A DNA stretch of 64,000 nt. Origin: Dyella sp. 2HG41-7 (GTDB lineage Bacteria; Pseudomonadota; Gammaproteobacteria; Xanthomonadales; Rhodanobacteraceae). Made by a program: the position numbers and the translations under genes. The notes under the pieces were generated by a model. It worked only from the letters and a program-made list of their open reading frames with translations. It made no database searches and was not told where the DNA came from. The stretch is from assembly GCF_021390675.1 (NCBI RefSeq), contig NZ_JAJEJV010000004.1:868001-932000 (forward strand). Reading direction: 5' to 3'. Of this stretch, positions 35,744 through 45,435 are shown piece by piece (positions within the stretch are counted from its first letter, which is position 1; every line of letters begins with the position of its first letter).

Positions 35744-36481
35744 ATGGCTAACGATCAACACGCAGCCCCGATGAGCGAAGAAGAACGCGTCAAACTCGAA
35801 CCGTCCTGGAAAAGTCGCATCGGCGATTATTTGCAGCGACCTGAGATGCGCACGCTGTCCGAATTTCTCCGCGCGGAGAAACGTGCCGGCAAAGTGATTT
35901 ATCCGCCGGGCCCCGAGATTTTCAACGCGTTTCAGCACACACCGTTCGAGGCCGTGCGCGTCGTGATACTCGGGCAGGATCCGTATCACGGCCCGGGGCA
36001 GGCGCATGGTTTGTGTTTCTCGGTGCGCCCCGGCGTGCCGGCGCCGCCGTCGCTGGTGAACATCTTCAAAGAGATCCAGCGCGATCTCGGTTATTCGCCG
36101 CCTGACCACGGCTGCCTGACACCCTGGGCGGATCGCGGGGTGCTGTTGCTCAACGCGGTGCTTACCGTGGAGCAGAGCCAGGCCGCCTCGCATCAGGGCA
36201 AAGGGTGGGAAGGTTTCACCGACGCGGCGATCGATGCGCTCAATCGGGAGCGCGAGGGGATCGTCTTCATGCTCTGGGGCTCTTACGCCCAGCGCAAAGG
36301 GCAGCTTATCGACACCTCCCGCCACGCGGTCCTGAAGTCGGTGCACCCCTCGCCCTTGTCGGCGCATCGAGGGTTTATCGGTTGTGGACACTTTTCGAGT
36401 GCCAACCGTTACCTGCAGGAACAGGGGCAACCGCCCATCGACTGGTCGCTGCCGCTTCGAGCTCAGCTGCGCGACGAATAA
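35744..36481 (+). CDS. ung: Uracil-DNA glycosylase, family 1
   Basis: A protein of 245 residues. The catalytic water-activating motif [14 protein letters not shown] (D79), uracil-recognition [19 protein letters not shown] and the DNA-intercalating loop [11 protein letters not shown] are all present. It removes uracil from DNA to start base-excision repair. The C-terminal SLPLRAQ is typical. ATG 35744 follows GGGG directly; ATG 35771 is a second possible start. It is monocistronic as far as visible, 72 bp after the double-receiver gene. Confidence 0.95.
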   Translation: MANDQHAAPMSEEERVKLEPSWKSRIGDYLQRPEMRTLSEFLRAEKRAGKVIYPPGPEIFNAFQHTPFEAVRVVILGQDPYHGPGQAHGLCFSVRPGVPAPPSLVNIFKEIQRDLGYSPPDHGCLTPWADRGVLLLNAVLTVEQSQAASHQGKGWEGFTDAAIDALNREREGIVFMLWGSYAQRKGQLIDTSRHAVLKSVHPSPLSAHRGFIGCGHFSSANRYLQEQGQPPIDWSLPLRAQLRDE

Positions 36482-36584
36482 CTACAATTGTTTCGCTGTG
36501 ACCGACCCTTTGGTATGGCGGAGTCATCGGCACGGTGACTGCGGCCATCCGGAATGCACAGGAACTCTGGTGAGGAGCATGGCC

Positions 36585-37466
36585 ATGAATACATCCACCT
36601 CAATGAACAGCCTGCATTTTACGAATCCAGTCGCCCCCGAGCCGCATCCGGTAGGCGCGCATTGCGACATCCGGCAGTTTCGTCACACGGATTTCGGCGA
36701 AGCGATGAGTCCGCTGGTATTGGTTGATCACTTCGTTATGACGGGCCCTACCTTCGAAGTGCACCCCCATGCAGGCATGTCGGCCGTAACGGTGTTATTT
36801 GAGGACACGCAGGGCTGGATGAGCAGTCACGACAGCGTCCACAACGATCACAGGATCGAACCCGGTGGCCTGCATTGGACGCTGGCTGGTCGCGGCGTCG
36901 TGCATACCCAGCAACCCGAAGGCGATAACCCGCGCCTGAATGGCTTGCAGCTCTTTGTCAATCTATCTCAACGGTTAAAGCAGATGGCGCCCGCCACCAT
37001 GCTGCTGCGGCCGCAAGATGTCCCGGTTGTGGAGGTCGAGGGCCTCCGGCTGCGTGTGTTGGCGGGCTCCTTGGAGGGCAAGACAAGTCCGCTGATAACC
37101 CCAGAGCCGATTCTCATCCTGGACGGTTGGCTAGCCGATGGCGCGACAACGCGACTCCCCCTCCAAGCCGCCTGGAATGCTTGGGTTTATGCGCGTACCG
37201 GCAGTCTTTCCGTGCGTGATATCGCCGGTGAAGCGAAGGTCACCTTGGTCCCGGGTCAAGCAGTGGCCGTATCCGCCGATCAGCCCGGAGTGCTTGTATT
37301 GGGGTCGCCAGGCGGCGAGGTCCGTTTCGTGGTCATTGCTGGCCCGGCCATTCACGAACCGGTGGTTCAGTACGGTCCTTTCGTGATGACCAGCATTGAG
37401 GAGATGGAGCAGACCGTTCGAGATTTTCAGGCCGGAAAGTTCGGTACGGTGCGCCCGTTCACTTGA
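36585..37466 (+). CDS. Pirin-family bicupin protein with altered metal site
   Basis: A protein of 293 residues. Two cupin domains: the N-terminal pirin motif VHPHAGMSAVTVLFED, then GGLHWTLAGRGVVHTQQPEG, and a C-terminal pirin domain. Pirins normally bind iron through three His and one Glu; here the His-x-Glu position reads HTQ, so the Glu ligand appears replaced by Gln. Start: ATG 36585 is 7 nt from GAGGAG, whereas ATG 36579 is only 1 nt away. Function is uncertain: some pirins are quercetinases, others regulators. Codon use near the start looks less GC-biased than in neighbours, which could mean a recent arrival. It lies between ung and the rpoH control region. Confidence 0.78.
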   Translation: MNTSTSMNSLHFTNPVAPEPHPVGAHCDIRQFRHTDFGEAMSPLVLVDHFVMTGPTFEVHPHAGMSAVTVLFEDTQGWMSSHDSVHNDHRIEPGGLHWTLAGRGVVHTQQPEGDNPRLNGLQLFVNLSQRLKQMAPATMLLRPQDVPVVEVEGLRLRVLAGSLEGKTSPLITPEPILILDGWLADGATTRLPLQAAWNAWVYARTGSLSVRDIAGEAKVTLVPGQAVAVSADQPGVLVLGSPGGEVRFVVIAGPAIHEPVVQYGPFVMTSIEEMEQTVRDFQAGKFGTVRPFT

Positions 37467-37542
37467 ATCAAGCGGCGTCAGCCCAGCCTTTAACCGGCCA
37501 CAAGTCATGCTTGAACTCCGGCTTTGGGGCACCCATCCGGGA

Positions 37543-37580
37543 TGGACATGCCCGGGGTATTCGTGTACTATTTAGTACAC
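37543..37580 (+). promoter_or_regulatory. Sigma-70-like rpoH promoter with an 18-bp perfect palindrome over the -10
   Basis: TGGACA (37543-37548), 17 bp, then TACTAT (37566-37571) make a credible housekeeping promoter 94 bp before rpoH. The -10 lies within GTGTACTATTTAGTACAC (37563-37580), a perfect palindrome with 8-bp arms and a TT centre, so a dimeric repressor bound here would block this promoter. The regulator is not identified. Confidence 0.65.
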
Positions 37581-37590
37581 AAAAGGCGCC

Positions 37591-37634
37591 GGAACTCATC
37601 GGTGCCTTTAGCACTCTAAGTATCCGAGTGCTAA
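37591..37634 (+). promoter_or_regulatory. Perfect CIRCE element (HrcA operator) with an overlapping sigma-E-like promoter
   Basis: TTAGCACTC (37608-37616), 9 bp, GAGTGCTAA (37626-37634) is an exact match to the CIRCE consensus, the operator of the heat-shock repressor HrcA. It ends 30 bp before the rpoH start. GGAACTC at 37591-37597 and TCTAA at 37615-37619 resemble an extracytoplasmic (RpoE) promoter with a slightly long spacer of about 17 bp. That -10 lies within CIRCE, so HrcA would exclude polymerase. Confidence 0.88.
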
Positions 37635-37664
37635 GCTCAACCCCATATCTCTGGAGGTTCCAAC

Positions 37665-38522
<858 letters not shown>

Positions 38523-38546
38523 AGCCGTACTGACACGGCAATCACG

Positions 38547-38573
38547 ACGGCCTCCCTCGCGGAGGCCGTTTTG
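38547..38573 (+). terminator. Rho-independent terminator after rpoH
   Basis: ACGGCCTCC (38547-38555) and GGAGGCCGT (38561-38569) make a 9-bp stem with a 5-nt loop, then TTTTGTGTTT. It is 24 bp beyond the rpoH stop codon. Confidence 0.9.
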
Positions 38574-38609
38574 TGTTTAAGTCCCGCGTGAAATTCAACG
38601 CGGACGCCC

Positions 38610-39284
38610 ATGCCTCACATCCTGGTCATCGAAGACGACGAGATCACCGCACGCGAAATCGTGCTGGAGCTGGCCGCGCATGGCATCAGCGCCGACCGCG
38701 TGCACGATGGCGCGCAGGGTTTCCAGCGCGCCCAGGAACCACATTACGACGCCATCACCCTGGACTTGATGCTGCCGGGCATGGACGGCCTCACGCTGGT
38801 AAAGCAATTGCGCGAACGCGGCATCACCACGCCGGTGCTGATGATCAGCGCGCTCGGTGACGTGGACGAACGCGTGCGCGGCTTGCGCGCCGGTGGCGAC
38901 GACTATCTCACCAAGCCGTTTGCACCGGACGAAATGGCGGCGCGCATCGAAGTGCTGTTGCGTCGGCATCGCCAGGAACAACCTTCGCAAACCAAGCTGC
39001 GCGTCGCCGATCTGGAACTGGACATCATCACGCGCACGGCGCGCCGTGGAAGTCGCGAATTGACGTTGCTGCCCACCGAATATCGTCTGCTGGAATTCCT
39101 GATGCGCTACCCGGGCCAAGTGCTAACGCGCGCGATGATTTTCGAAAGCGTGTGGGGATTGCGCTTCGATCCCGGCACCAATCTGATCGACGTGCACATC
39201 GCGCGTTTGCGTCGCAAGGTCGACAACGAAGGCGAACCGTCGTTGATTCGCACCATGCGCGGATCGGGATATCGACTTGGCTAA
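38610..39284 (+). CDS. OmpR-family response regulator
   Basis: A protein of 224 residues. Receiver with E8/D9/D10, phospho-acceptor D52 in ITLDLMLPGMDG, ISALGD and K102-region LTKPF. DNA-binding winged helix LTLLPTEYRLLEFLMRYPGQVLTR and IDVHIARLRRKVD, ending GSGYRLG. It is the partner of the kinase whose TTG start overlaps its last codons. The pair lies between rpoH and the RND efflux operon. Regulation of the pump is a reasonable inference, because many RND operons have such neighbours. Confidence 0.92.
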   Translation: MPHILVIEDDEITAREIVLELAAHGISADRVHDGAQGFQRAQEPHYDAITLDLMLPGMDGLTLVKQLRERGITTPVLMISALGDVDERVRGLRAGGDDYLTKPFAPDEMAARIEVLLRRHRQEQPSQTKLRVADLELDIITRTARRGSRELTLLPTEYRLLEFLMRYPGQVLTRAMIFESVWGLRFDPGTNLIDVHIARLRRKVDNEGEPSLIRTMRGSGYRLG

Positions 39285-40680
39285 TCCCACCCAAAATCTC
39301 GGAATTCACTGGCGCGCCACCACCTCGCGTTTGCTGCTTGCCTACGGCGTGTTCTTCGTCATCTGGGGCACGGTGCTGCTGGGGTCCATTTATTGGGAAG
39401 CGCGGCACTATCTGGAAAACCGCACGGATACGCAGCTCAAGCAGCAAATTGGTTATCTGCGCAGCTTGAACGAAGACCACATGCTGGTGGCGTTGAACGA
39501 CTACATGGTGCTCGAGCAAACCAACTACAACGCGTGGGGTTTGTTCGACGCGCACGGCAAGTGGCTGTACGGCGATGTGTTGCAGATACCCGAGGGCCTC
39601 AAGCCCGATATGGTCACCGTGCGCATGTCCACCGAAAATGTGGAGAGCGGCCCGTTCGCGCCGCAAACGCCCACACTTTCAGTGATCGCGACACGCCTCG
39701 ACAACGGCCAAATACTCGTGCTCGCGCATGCCACGCGCATTGCCGCGCGCGTGGGCGGCATCATTTTGCACGCGTTGTGGTGGGGGCTTTCCTTTACTTT
39801 GGTGCCCGGTTTGATCGGTGGTTTGATCCTCAATCGCGCACCGCGTCGGCGCATTCGGCAGATCGAATCGGCCACGCAATTGATCGTGCAGGGCGATTTG
39901 CATCGTCGCCTGCCGGTGGGCGAACGCGGCGACGAACTGGACCGACTCGCCGCCATCGTCAACAACATGCTCGACCAGATCGAGCGATTGATGGGCGAAG
40001 TGAAGGGCGTCTGCGACAACATCGCGCATGATCTGCGCACGCCGTTGACGCGTTTGCGTTCGCAGTTGTACCGCGTGCAACAGCAAATGAAGGAAGACGA
40101 TCCGCACGCCGCGTTGATCGAACAATGCGTCAGCGACATCGATGAAGTGCTCGCACGCTTCCGCGCGCTGCTGCGCATTTCGGAGTTGGAAGATCGGCGC
40201 CGGCGCGAAGGCTTCGTCGCAGTTGATCTGGGCCAGACGCTGCAGCACGTGCACGAACTGTATGCGCCACTGGCAGAGGACCAGCAACTGCAATTCGCGT
40301 TGCAGATCGATCCAGATCTGATCGTGCAGGCGGACCCCGATCTGCTGTTCGAGGCGCTGGGAAATCTGGTCAGCAACGCGATCAAATTCACGCCCTCGGG
40401 CGGTCGCGTGTCGCTGAGCGCGGTGCGCGTCGATGCAGAGTCCGCGCTTCTGGAAGTGATCGACAGCGGTCCTGGCATCCCCGAAGCGCAGCGGCAGGTC
40501 ATCTGGCAGCGGTTCTATCGTGGTGATGCGGGGCGCGATGTGCCGGGTCACGGGCTGGGGCTTAGCATCGTCGCGGCCATCGCCAAGCTGCACGACTTCG
40601 GGTTGTCCATCGGGGATGGCAATGAGGGCACATCGATCAGTATGCAATGCCGTCTGCAGTCTTCGCATTCGACCGCTTAG
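39277..40680 (+). CDS. Sensor histidine kinase of the OmpR/EnvZ type
   Basis: A protein of 467 residues. Membrane helices at about 18-40 and 160-185 flank a periplasmic domain of about 115 residues (NYNAWGLFDAHGKWLYGD). The HAMP domain has GDLHRRLPVGERGDELDRLAAIVNNML, and the phospho-acceptor is H251 in IAHDLRTPLTRLRSQL. N box EALGNLVSNAIKFTPSGG and G boxes DSGPGIP and GHGLGLSIVAAIAKLH follow. The start is TTG 39277, overlapping the regulator stop by 8 nt; there is no ATG before the first helix. The signal sensed is unknown. Confidence 0.9.
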   Translation: MANPTQNLGIHWRATTSRLLLAYGVFFVIWGTVLLGSIYWEARHYLENRTDTQLKQQIGYLRSLNEDHMLVALNDYMVLEQTNYNAWGLFDAHGKWLYGDVLQIPEGLKPDMVTVRMSTENVESGPFAPQTPTLSVIATRLDNGQILVLAHATRIAARVGGIILHALWWGLSFTLVPGLIGGLILNRAPRRRIRQIESATQLIVQGDLHRRLPVGERGDELDRLAAIVNNMLDQIERLMGEVKGVCDNIAHDLRTPLTRLRSQLYRVQQQMKEDDPHAALIEQCVSDIDEVLARFRALLRISELEDRRRREGFVAVDLGQTLQHVHELYAPLAEDQQLQFALQIDPDLIVQADPDLLFEALGNLVSNAIKFTPSGGRVSLSAVRVDAESALLEVIDSGPGIPEAQRQVIWQRFYRGDAGRDVPGHGLGLSIVAAIAKLHDFGLSIGDGNEGTSISMQCRLQSSHSTA

Positions 40681-40765
40681 ATCGCCTATCGCACACCGAT
40701 ACAGGGCCTGAAGTCTCCCGACTTTCCACGCGCACGCCCGGTCGGGATTTTTCAAGTCGCCTCAG

Positions 40766-40845
40766 CGTCATCCCAGCGAAAGCTGGGACCCAGTGCCTTT
40801 GGCCCTTTGTTAAGTCGCTGGATCCCAGCTTTCGCTGGGATGACG
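40766..40845. repeat. REP-like inverted pair between the two-component genes and the RND operon
   Basis: The 28 bp at 40766-40793 (starting CGTCATCCCAGCGAAAGCTG) match the reverse complement of 40818-40845 at 27 of 28 positions, with a 24-nt spacer. Each half is itself partly palindromic (CCCAGC...GCTGGG), the pattern of extragenic REP/BIME units, which in this order are often dispersed by a RAYT transposase. The rest of the gap 40681-41006 holds the RND leader, with no clear promoter boxes. It could also slow transcription from the kinase gene into the RND operon. Confidence 0.85.
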
Positions 40846-41006
40846 AGCAAAAAAACGGAATCGTCGAATTCCAATCATGCCGATTAATGACCGTCGGTCG
40901 GTGCTCGGCCCTTTTATGAAACAATCTTCATGCCTGCGAAAGGCGCCACGGCAGGCGTTTTTCGATAATGCAGCCTCCGTTAGCCCGTGTCGCTGGAAGC
41001 CGCTGC

Positions 41007-44000
41007 ATGTTGGGTCTCGTCAGAATCGCGCTCGCGCGCCCCTACACCTTCGTTGTCCTTGCGCTGTTTATTCTTATCGTCGGCCCCTTGGCCGCGATGC
41101 GCACGCCGACCGATATTTTCCCGAACATTGGTATTCCGGTGATCAGCGTGGTGTGGACCTATAACGGCTTGTCGCCAAGCGCGATGTCCGGCCGCGTCAT
41201 CTACTACTACGAGCGCTCGCTTACCTCGACCGTCAGCGATATCGAGCACATCGAATCGCAGTCGCTGCCGGGCATCGGCGTCGTCAAGATTTTCTTCCAG
41301 CCGGGCGTGGACGTGCGCACGGCGACCGCGCAGGTGACCTCGATCTCGCAGACGGTGCTCAAGCAGATGCCGCCCGGTATCACGCCGCCACAGATCATCA
41401 ACTACAACGCGTCCACCGTGCCGGTGCTGCAGATGGCGATGTCGAGCACCAAGCTCGGCGAGCAAACCATCCGCGATCTTGGGCAAAACTTTCTGCGACC
41501 GATGCTGATTTCGGTACCGGGCGTGGCCATTCCCACACCTTACGGCGGCAAGCAGCGCCAGGTGATGTTGGACCTGGACCCGCAGGCGCTTGCCGCGAAA
41601 GGACTCTCTGCGCAGGACGTCGGCAATGCGTTGGCCGCGCAGAACCAGATCGTGCCCGTTGGTGACGTAAAGGTCGGCAACTACGAATACACGGTCGAAC
41701 TCAACGACAGTCCCGTGGCGATCGAAGAACTCAACAATCTTCCGATCAAGACGGTGGACGGCGCCACCATCACCATCGGCCAGGTGGCGCACGTGCGCGA
41801 CGGCTCGCCGCCGCAGAACAACGTGGTGCGCGTGGACGGGCACCGCGCCGTGCTAATGCCTGCGTTGAAAGGCGGCAATGCCTCGACCCTGGACGTAGTC
41901 GCGGGCATCAAGAAGTTGTTGCCGTTGGCGGAAGAAACGCTGCCGTCGTCGATGAAGATCAAATTGCTCGGCGACCAGTCGATCTTCGTGCGCAGCGCCA
42001 TCGCTTCGGTAGCGCGCGAAGGCATTATCGCGGCGCTGCTGACGTCGGTGATGATTCTGGTGTTTCTCGGAAGCTGGCGTTCGACGGTGATCATCGCCGT
42101 GTCTATTCCGTTAGCGGTGCTATCTGCAATCGCGCTGCTCGCCGTATTCGGCCAAACTCTCAACGTGATGACGCTCGGCGGCCTTGCGCTGGCGGTAGGT
42201 ATTCTCGTCGACGACGCGACGGTCACCATCGAGAACATCAACTGGCATCTTGAGCAAGGCAAAGACGTGCACACGGCGATCATGGACGGTGCCAAGCAGA
42301 TCGTGACGCCGGCCTTCGTGTCGCTGCTTTGCATCTGCATCGTGTTTGTGCCGATGTTTATGCTGGAAGGCGTCGCAGGATTCTTGTTCCGCCCGATGGC
42401 GCTGGCGGTGATTTTCGCGATGGCCTCTTCGTTCGTGCTATCGCGCACGCTGGTGCCGACTATGGCGATGTATCTGCTCAAGCCGCACCAAACGGAAGCA
42501 GGCAAGGGCGATCATCCTGAAGACGCGTACATCAATCATCACGAAGGCGATCAGCGCCCGGCGGTAAAACGCAGTCGCCTGCGCCTTGCGTTGGTGGTTT
42601 TTCAGCAACGCTTCGAACATCGCTTCTCGCAGATTCGCGATGCCTATTACGCTTGTTTGTCACTGGCATTGCGTGCGCGCCGTCGGTTCGTGATCGGTTT
42701 TCTGGCTGTGGTCGTCGTGTCGTTCGTGCTGCTGCCGTTCCTGGGTCAGGACTTTTTCCCATCGACAGAATCGGACGCCATTGCGATTCATGTTCGCGCG
42801 CCGGTCGGTACGCGTATCGAGGAAAGCGCCGCCGAGTTTGATCGTGTCGAAAACGCGATTCGCCAAGTCATTCCGCCGGATCAATTGGACAGCATCATCG
42901 ACAATATCGGCTTGCCGTTGAGCGGTACCAATATGGTCTACAACAACAGCGGCACCATCGGGCCGCAGGATGGCGACATCCAGGTGTTGTTGAATGCGAA
43001 TCACGGCGACACCGACGAGTACGTCAAGAAACTTCGCGCCGCGTTGCCACGGGAGTTTCCGGGAACGAGCTTTGCGTTTCTTCCTTCCGATATCGCCAGC
43101 GAGATTCTCAACTTCGGTGCGCCCGCGCCGTTGGATGTGAAAATTTCGGGTCGTCACAACGCGGAGAATCAGGCTTACGCCATTCGCTTGCTGCGTGAAA
43201 TGCGCAAAATTCCGGGCATCGCCGACGTTCGCTTGCAGCAGTCCACGGGTGCGCCGCAGTTGAACGTGGATGTCGATCGTGTGCGCGCCGACGAGCTTGG
43301 CATCACCGAGCACGATGTCACCAACAGCATGGTCGCCTCGCTCGCCGGCAGTCTGCAGGTGGCGCCGGTGTTCTGGCTGAATCCGTCCAATGGCGTGTCG
43401 TATGCGGTGGTGGCACAGACGCCGCAATACCGCATGGACACGTTCGCGGATTTGCAAAGCTTGCCGGTTACGTCGTCGGCGACCGGTGCGCGGCAGATTC
43501 TCGGTGCGCTCGCCACGATCAAGCGCACGGCGAGTCCCGCGGTGGTCACGCACTACAACATCGCGCCTTCGTTCGATATCTATGCATCGGTGCAAGGGCG
43601 CGATCTCGGCGGCGTCGCGAACGACATCCAAAAAGTCTTGAACGATGCGGCCAAGGATCGACCGAAAGGTTCCATCGTGCAGTTGCTCGGCCAGGTGACC
43701 GCCATGCATACGGCGTTTTCCGGGCTGCTTTTCGGTTTGCTTGGCGCGATCGTGCTGATCTACATGCTGATCGTGGTGAACTTCCAATCGTGGCTGGATC
43801 CGTTCGTAATCATCACTGCGTTGCCTGCGGCGCTGGCCGGCATCGTGTGGATGTTGTTTATCACGCACACCACGCTGTCGGTGCCGGCCTTGACGGGCGC
43901 GATCATGTGCATGGGCGTGGCGACCGCCAACTCGATTCTGGTGGTGAGCTTTGCGCGCGAACGCTTGGCCGAGCACGGCGACGCGTTGAAGGCCGCACTG

Positions 44001-44243
44001 GAAGCGGGCTTTACGCGCTTCCGTCCGGTGTGCATGACGGCGTTGGCGATGATCATCGGCATGATGCCGATGGCGCTGGCGCACGAGCAGAACTCGCCGC
44101 TGGGTCGCGCCGTGATCGGCGGCCTGCTCTTCGCCACCTGCGCCACCCTTTTGTTTGTGCCGGTGATCTTCAGCATCGTGCACGGCCGTGAAAAAACCGC
44201 TGAAAATCCGCATTCCGTTCCGGGGCTTCCTCATGTCGCATAA
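41007..44243 (+). CDS. RND-family efflux permease (inner-membrane component)
   Basis: A protein of 1078 residues with 12 membrane helices in two similar halves and two large periplasmic loops. RND features: PTDIFPNIGIPVISV in the first loop, and the proton-relay pair VDDATVTIEN in helix 4 (GGLALAVGILVDD). An insertion (ETEAGKGDHPEDAYINHHEGDQ-type His/Asp-rich stretch, near 42500-42560) lies between helices 6 and 7 and is unusual. Start: ATG 41007 has GGAAG 7 nt upstream; an earlier in-frame ATG (40968) lacks it. It overlaps the membrane-fusion gene. Substrates are probably drugs or phenolics of HAE1/HAE2 type; the VDD pair argues against a metal CzcA type. Confidence 0.9.
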   Translation: MLGLVRIALARPYTFVVLALFILIVGPLAAMRTPTDIFPNIGIPVISVVWTYNGLSPSAMSGRVIYYYERSLTSTVSDIEHIESQSLPGIGVVKIFFQPGVDVRTATAQVTSISQTVLKQMPPGITPPQIINYNASTVPVLQMAMSSTKLGEQTIRDLGQNFLRPMLISVPGVAIPTPYGGKQRQVMLDLDPQALAAKGLSAQDVGNALAAQNQIVPVGDVKVGNYEYTVELNDSPVAIEELNNLPIKTVDGATITIGQVAHVRDGSPPQNNVVRVDGHRAVLMPALKGGNASTLDVVAGIKKLLPLAEETLPSSMKIKLLGDQSIFVRSAIASVAREGIIAALLTSVMILVFLGSWRSTVIIAVSIPLAVLSAIALLAVFGQTLNVMTLGGLALAVGILVDDATVTIENINWHLEQGKDVHTAIMDGAKQIVTPAFVSLLCICIVFVPMFMLEGVAGFLFRPMALAVIFAMASSFVLSRTLVPTMAMYLLKPHQTEAGKGDHPEDAYINHHEGDQRPAVKRSRLRLALVVFQQRFEHRFSQIRDAYYACLSLALRARRRFVIGFLAVVVVSFVLLPFLGQDFFPSTESDAIAIHVRAPVGTRIEESAAEFDRVENAIRQVIPPDQLDSIIDNIGLPLSGTNMVYNNSGTIGPQDGDIQVLLNANHGDTDEYVKKLRAALPREFPGTSFAFLPSDIASEILNFGAPAPLDVKISGRHNAENQAYAIRLLREMRKIPGIADVRLQQSTGAPQLNVDVDRVRADELGITEHDVTNSMVASLAGSLQVAPVFWLNPSNGVSYAVVAQTPQYRMDTFADLQSLPVTSSATGARQILGALATIKRTASPAVVTHYNIAPSFDIYASVQGRDLGGVANDIQKVLNDAAKDRPKGSIVQLLGQVTAMHTAFSGLLFGLLGAIVLIYMLIVVNFQSWLDPFVIITALPAALAGIVWMLFITHTTLSVPALTGAIMCMGVATANSILVVSFARERLAEHGDALKAALEAGFTRFRPVCMTALAMIIGMMPMALAHEQNSPLGRAVIGGLLFATCATLLFVPVIFSIVHGREKTAENPHSVPGLPHVA

Positions 44244-45435
44244 TCCCGCCCACGTCCAAGTTGTGCAGAAAACGCCGCGGCTTAAACCGCTCGGTATCGG
44301 CGGCGCCATCGTCGCGTTGTTGGTGGTTGCAATAGGTTTGGCCATCCGTTACCACGAGCGGCATGAATTGGTGCAATGGACCGATGCGCAGCTCATTCCC
44401 AGCGTGCGTCTTGCACCGACGATGGATTCCGCGAAGGAACATTTCATTTCGCTGCCGGGTCATCTTTCTGCCTGGAACAGTGCGCCGATCCATGCGCGCG
44501 TTGGCGGCTATCTGAAGGCCTGGTACAAAGATATCGGCGACAAGGTCAAAGCCGGCGATGTGCTGGCGACGATCGATACGCCGGAGCTGGATCAACAGCT
44601 GGAGCAAGCCAAGGCCGTGCTTGCCAAGGCGCAAGCCGATGCCAATCTTGCCAATATCACGGCGAAGCGTTGGCAACATTTGCTCACTTCCGATTCGGTC
44701 TCCAAACAAGAAGCCGATGAAAAGAGCGGCGAAGCGGCAGCCGCGCAGGCGACCGTGCTCGCCGCGAAAGCCGACGTGGATCGCCTGAATGCATTGGAGT
44801 CGTTCAAGAAGATCGTCGCGCCGTTCGACGGCGTGGTCACCGCGCGCCGCACGGATGTTGGCGATTTGATCACCGCCAACAATGAAAGCGGTCCCGAGCT
44901 GTTTACCGTTGCCGACACCAGTCGCATGCGCTTGTACGTGCCGGTGCCGGAAGTCGACGCGAACAGCATCAAGGCAGGCATGAAAGTTCAGCTCGCCGTG
45001 CCGGAACAACCTGGACGCATGTTTGAAGCGACCTTGCTCGGCAACTCCAACGCGATCAATCAGAGTTCCGGCAGTCTGCTTGCGCAATTCGTGGCGGACA
45101 ACACCGACGGCGCGTTGAAGCCGGGCGACTATGCGGATGTGCGCGTGGGCGTGTCGACGAATCCGCATATGGTCAGCGTGCCGGCAAGCTCACTGATTTT
45201 CCGTGCGCACGGCGCGCAAGTGGCGGTGCTCGGCCCGGACAGTCGCGCGCATTTGCACGATGTGCATATTGCTGTGGATCTCGGCTCGACCTTGCAGATC
45301 GATCAAGGCCTGACGTCGGACGATCGCGTGATCGAGAATCCGCCCGATTCGCTGCTCGATGGCGACAAAGTGCACGTGGAAGCGGAAGCTGCGCAAAATC
45401 TGGCCGCGCAAGATACGGGGAAACGCAGTGATTAA
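44233..45435 (+). CDS. RND membrane-fusion (periplasmic adaptor) protein
   Basis: A protein of 400 residues. An N-terminal helix (GGAIVALLVVAIGLAI) anchors it; then come a barrel-sandwich with GHLSAWNSAPIHARVGGYLKAWY and IGDKVKAGDVLATIDTPELDQQL, an alpha-hairpin (AKAVLAKAQADANLANI to ALESFKKIVAPFDGVV), and beta-barrel segments. It bridges the permease and the outer-membrane channel. ATG 44233 overlaps the permease stop by 11 nt; a GTG at 44188 is possible but lacks a better site. It overlaps the next gene by 8 nt, so all three genes are one translational unit. Confidence 0.92.
   Translation: MSHNPAHVQVVQKTPRLKPLGIGGAIVALLVVAIGLAIRYHERHELVQWTDAQLIPSVRLAPTMDSAKEHFISLPGHLSAWNSAPIHARVGGYLKAWYKDIGDKVKAGDVLATIDTPELDQQLEQAKAVLAKAQADANLANITAKRWQHLLTSDSVSKQEADEKSGEAAAAQATVLAAKADVDRLNALESFKKIVAPFDGVVTARRTDVGDLITANNESGPELFTVADTSRMRLYVPVPEVDANSIKAGMKVQLAVPEQPGRMFEATLLGNSNAINQSSGSLLAQFVADNTDGALKPGDYADVRVGVSTNPHMVSVPASSLIFRAHGAQVAVLGPDSRAHLHDVHIAVDLGSTLQIDQGLTSDDRVIENPPDSLLDGDKVHVEAEAAQNLAAQDTGKRSD

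Noticed and set aside
37563-37580. TrpR or LexA operator over the rpoH promoter
   Set aside because: The half-site GTACTA resembles TrpR, but the centre is 4 bp too short, and the orientation does not match the TTAG-N6-TACTA type of LexA box.
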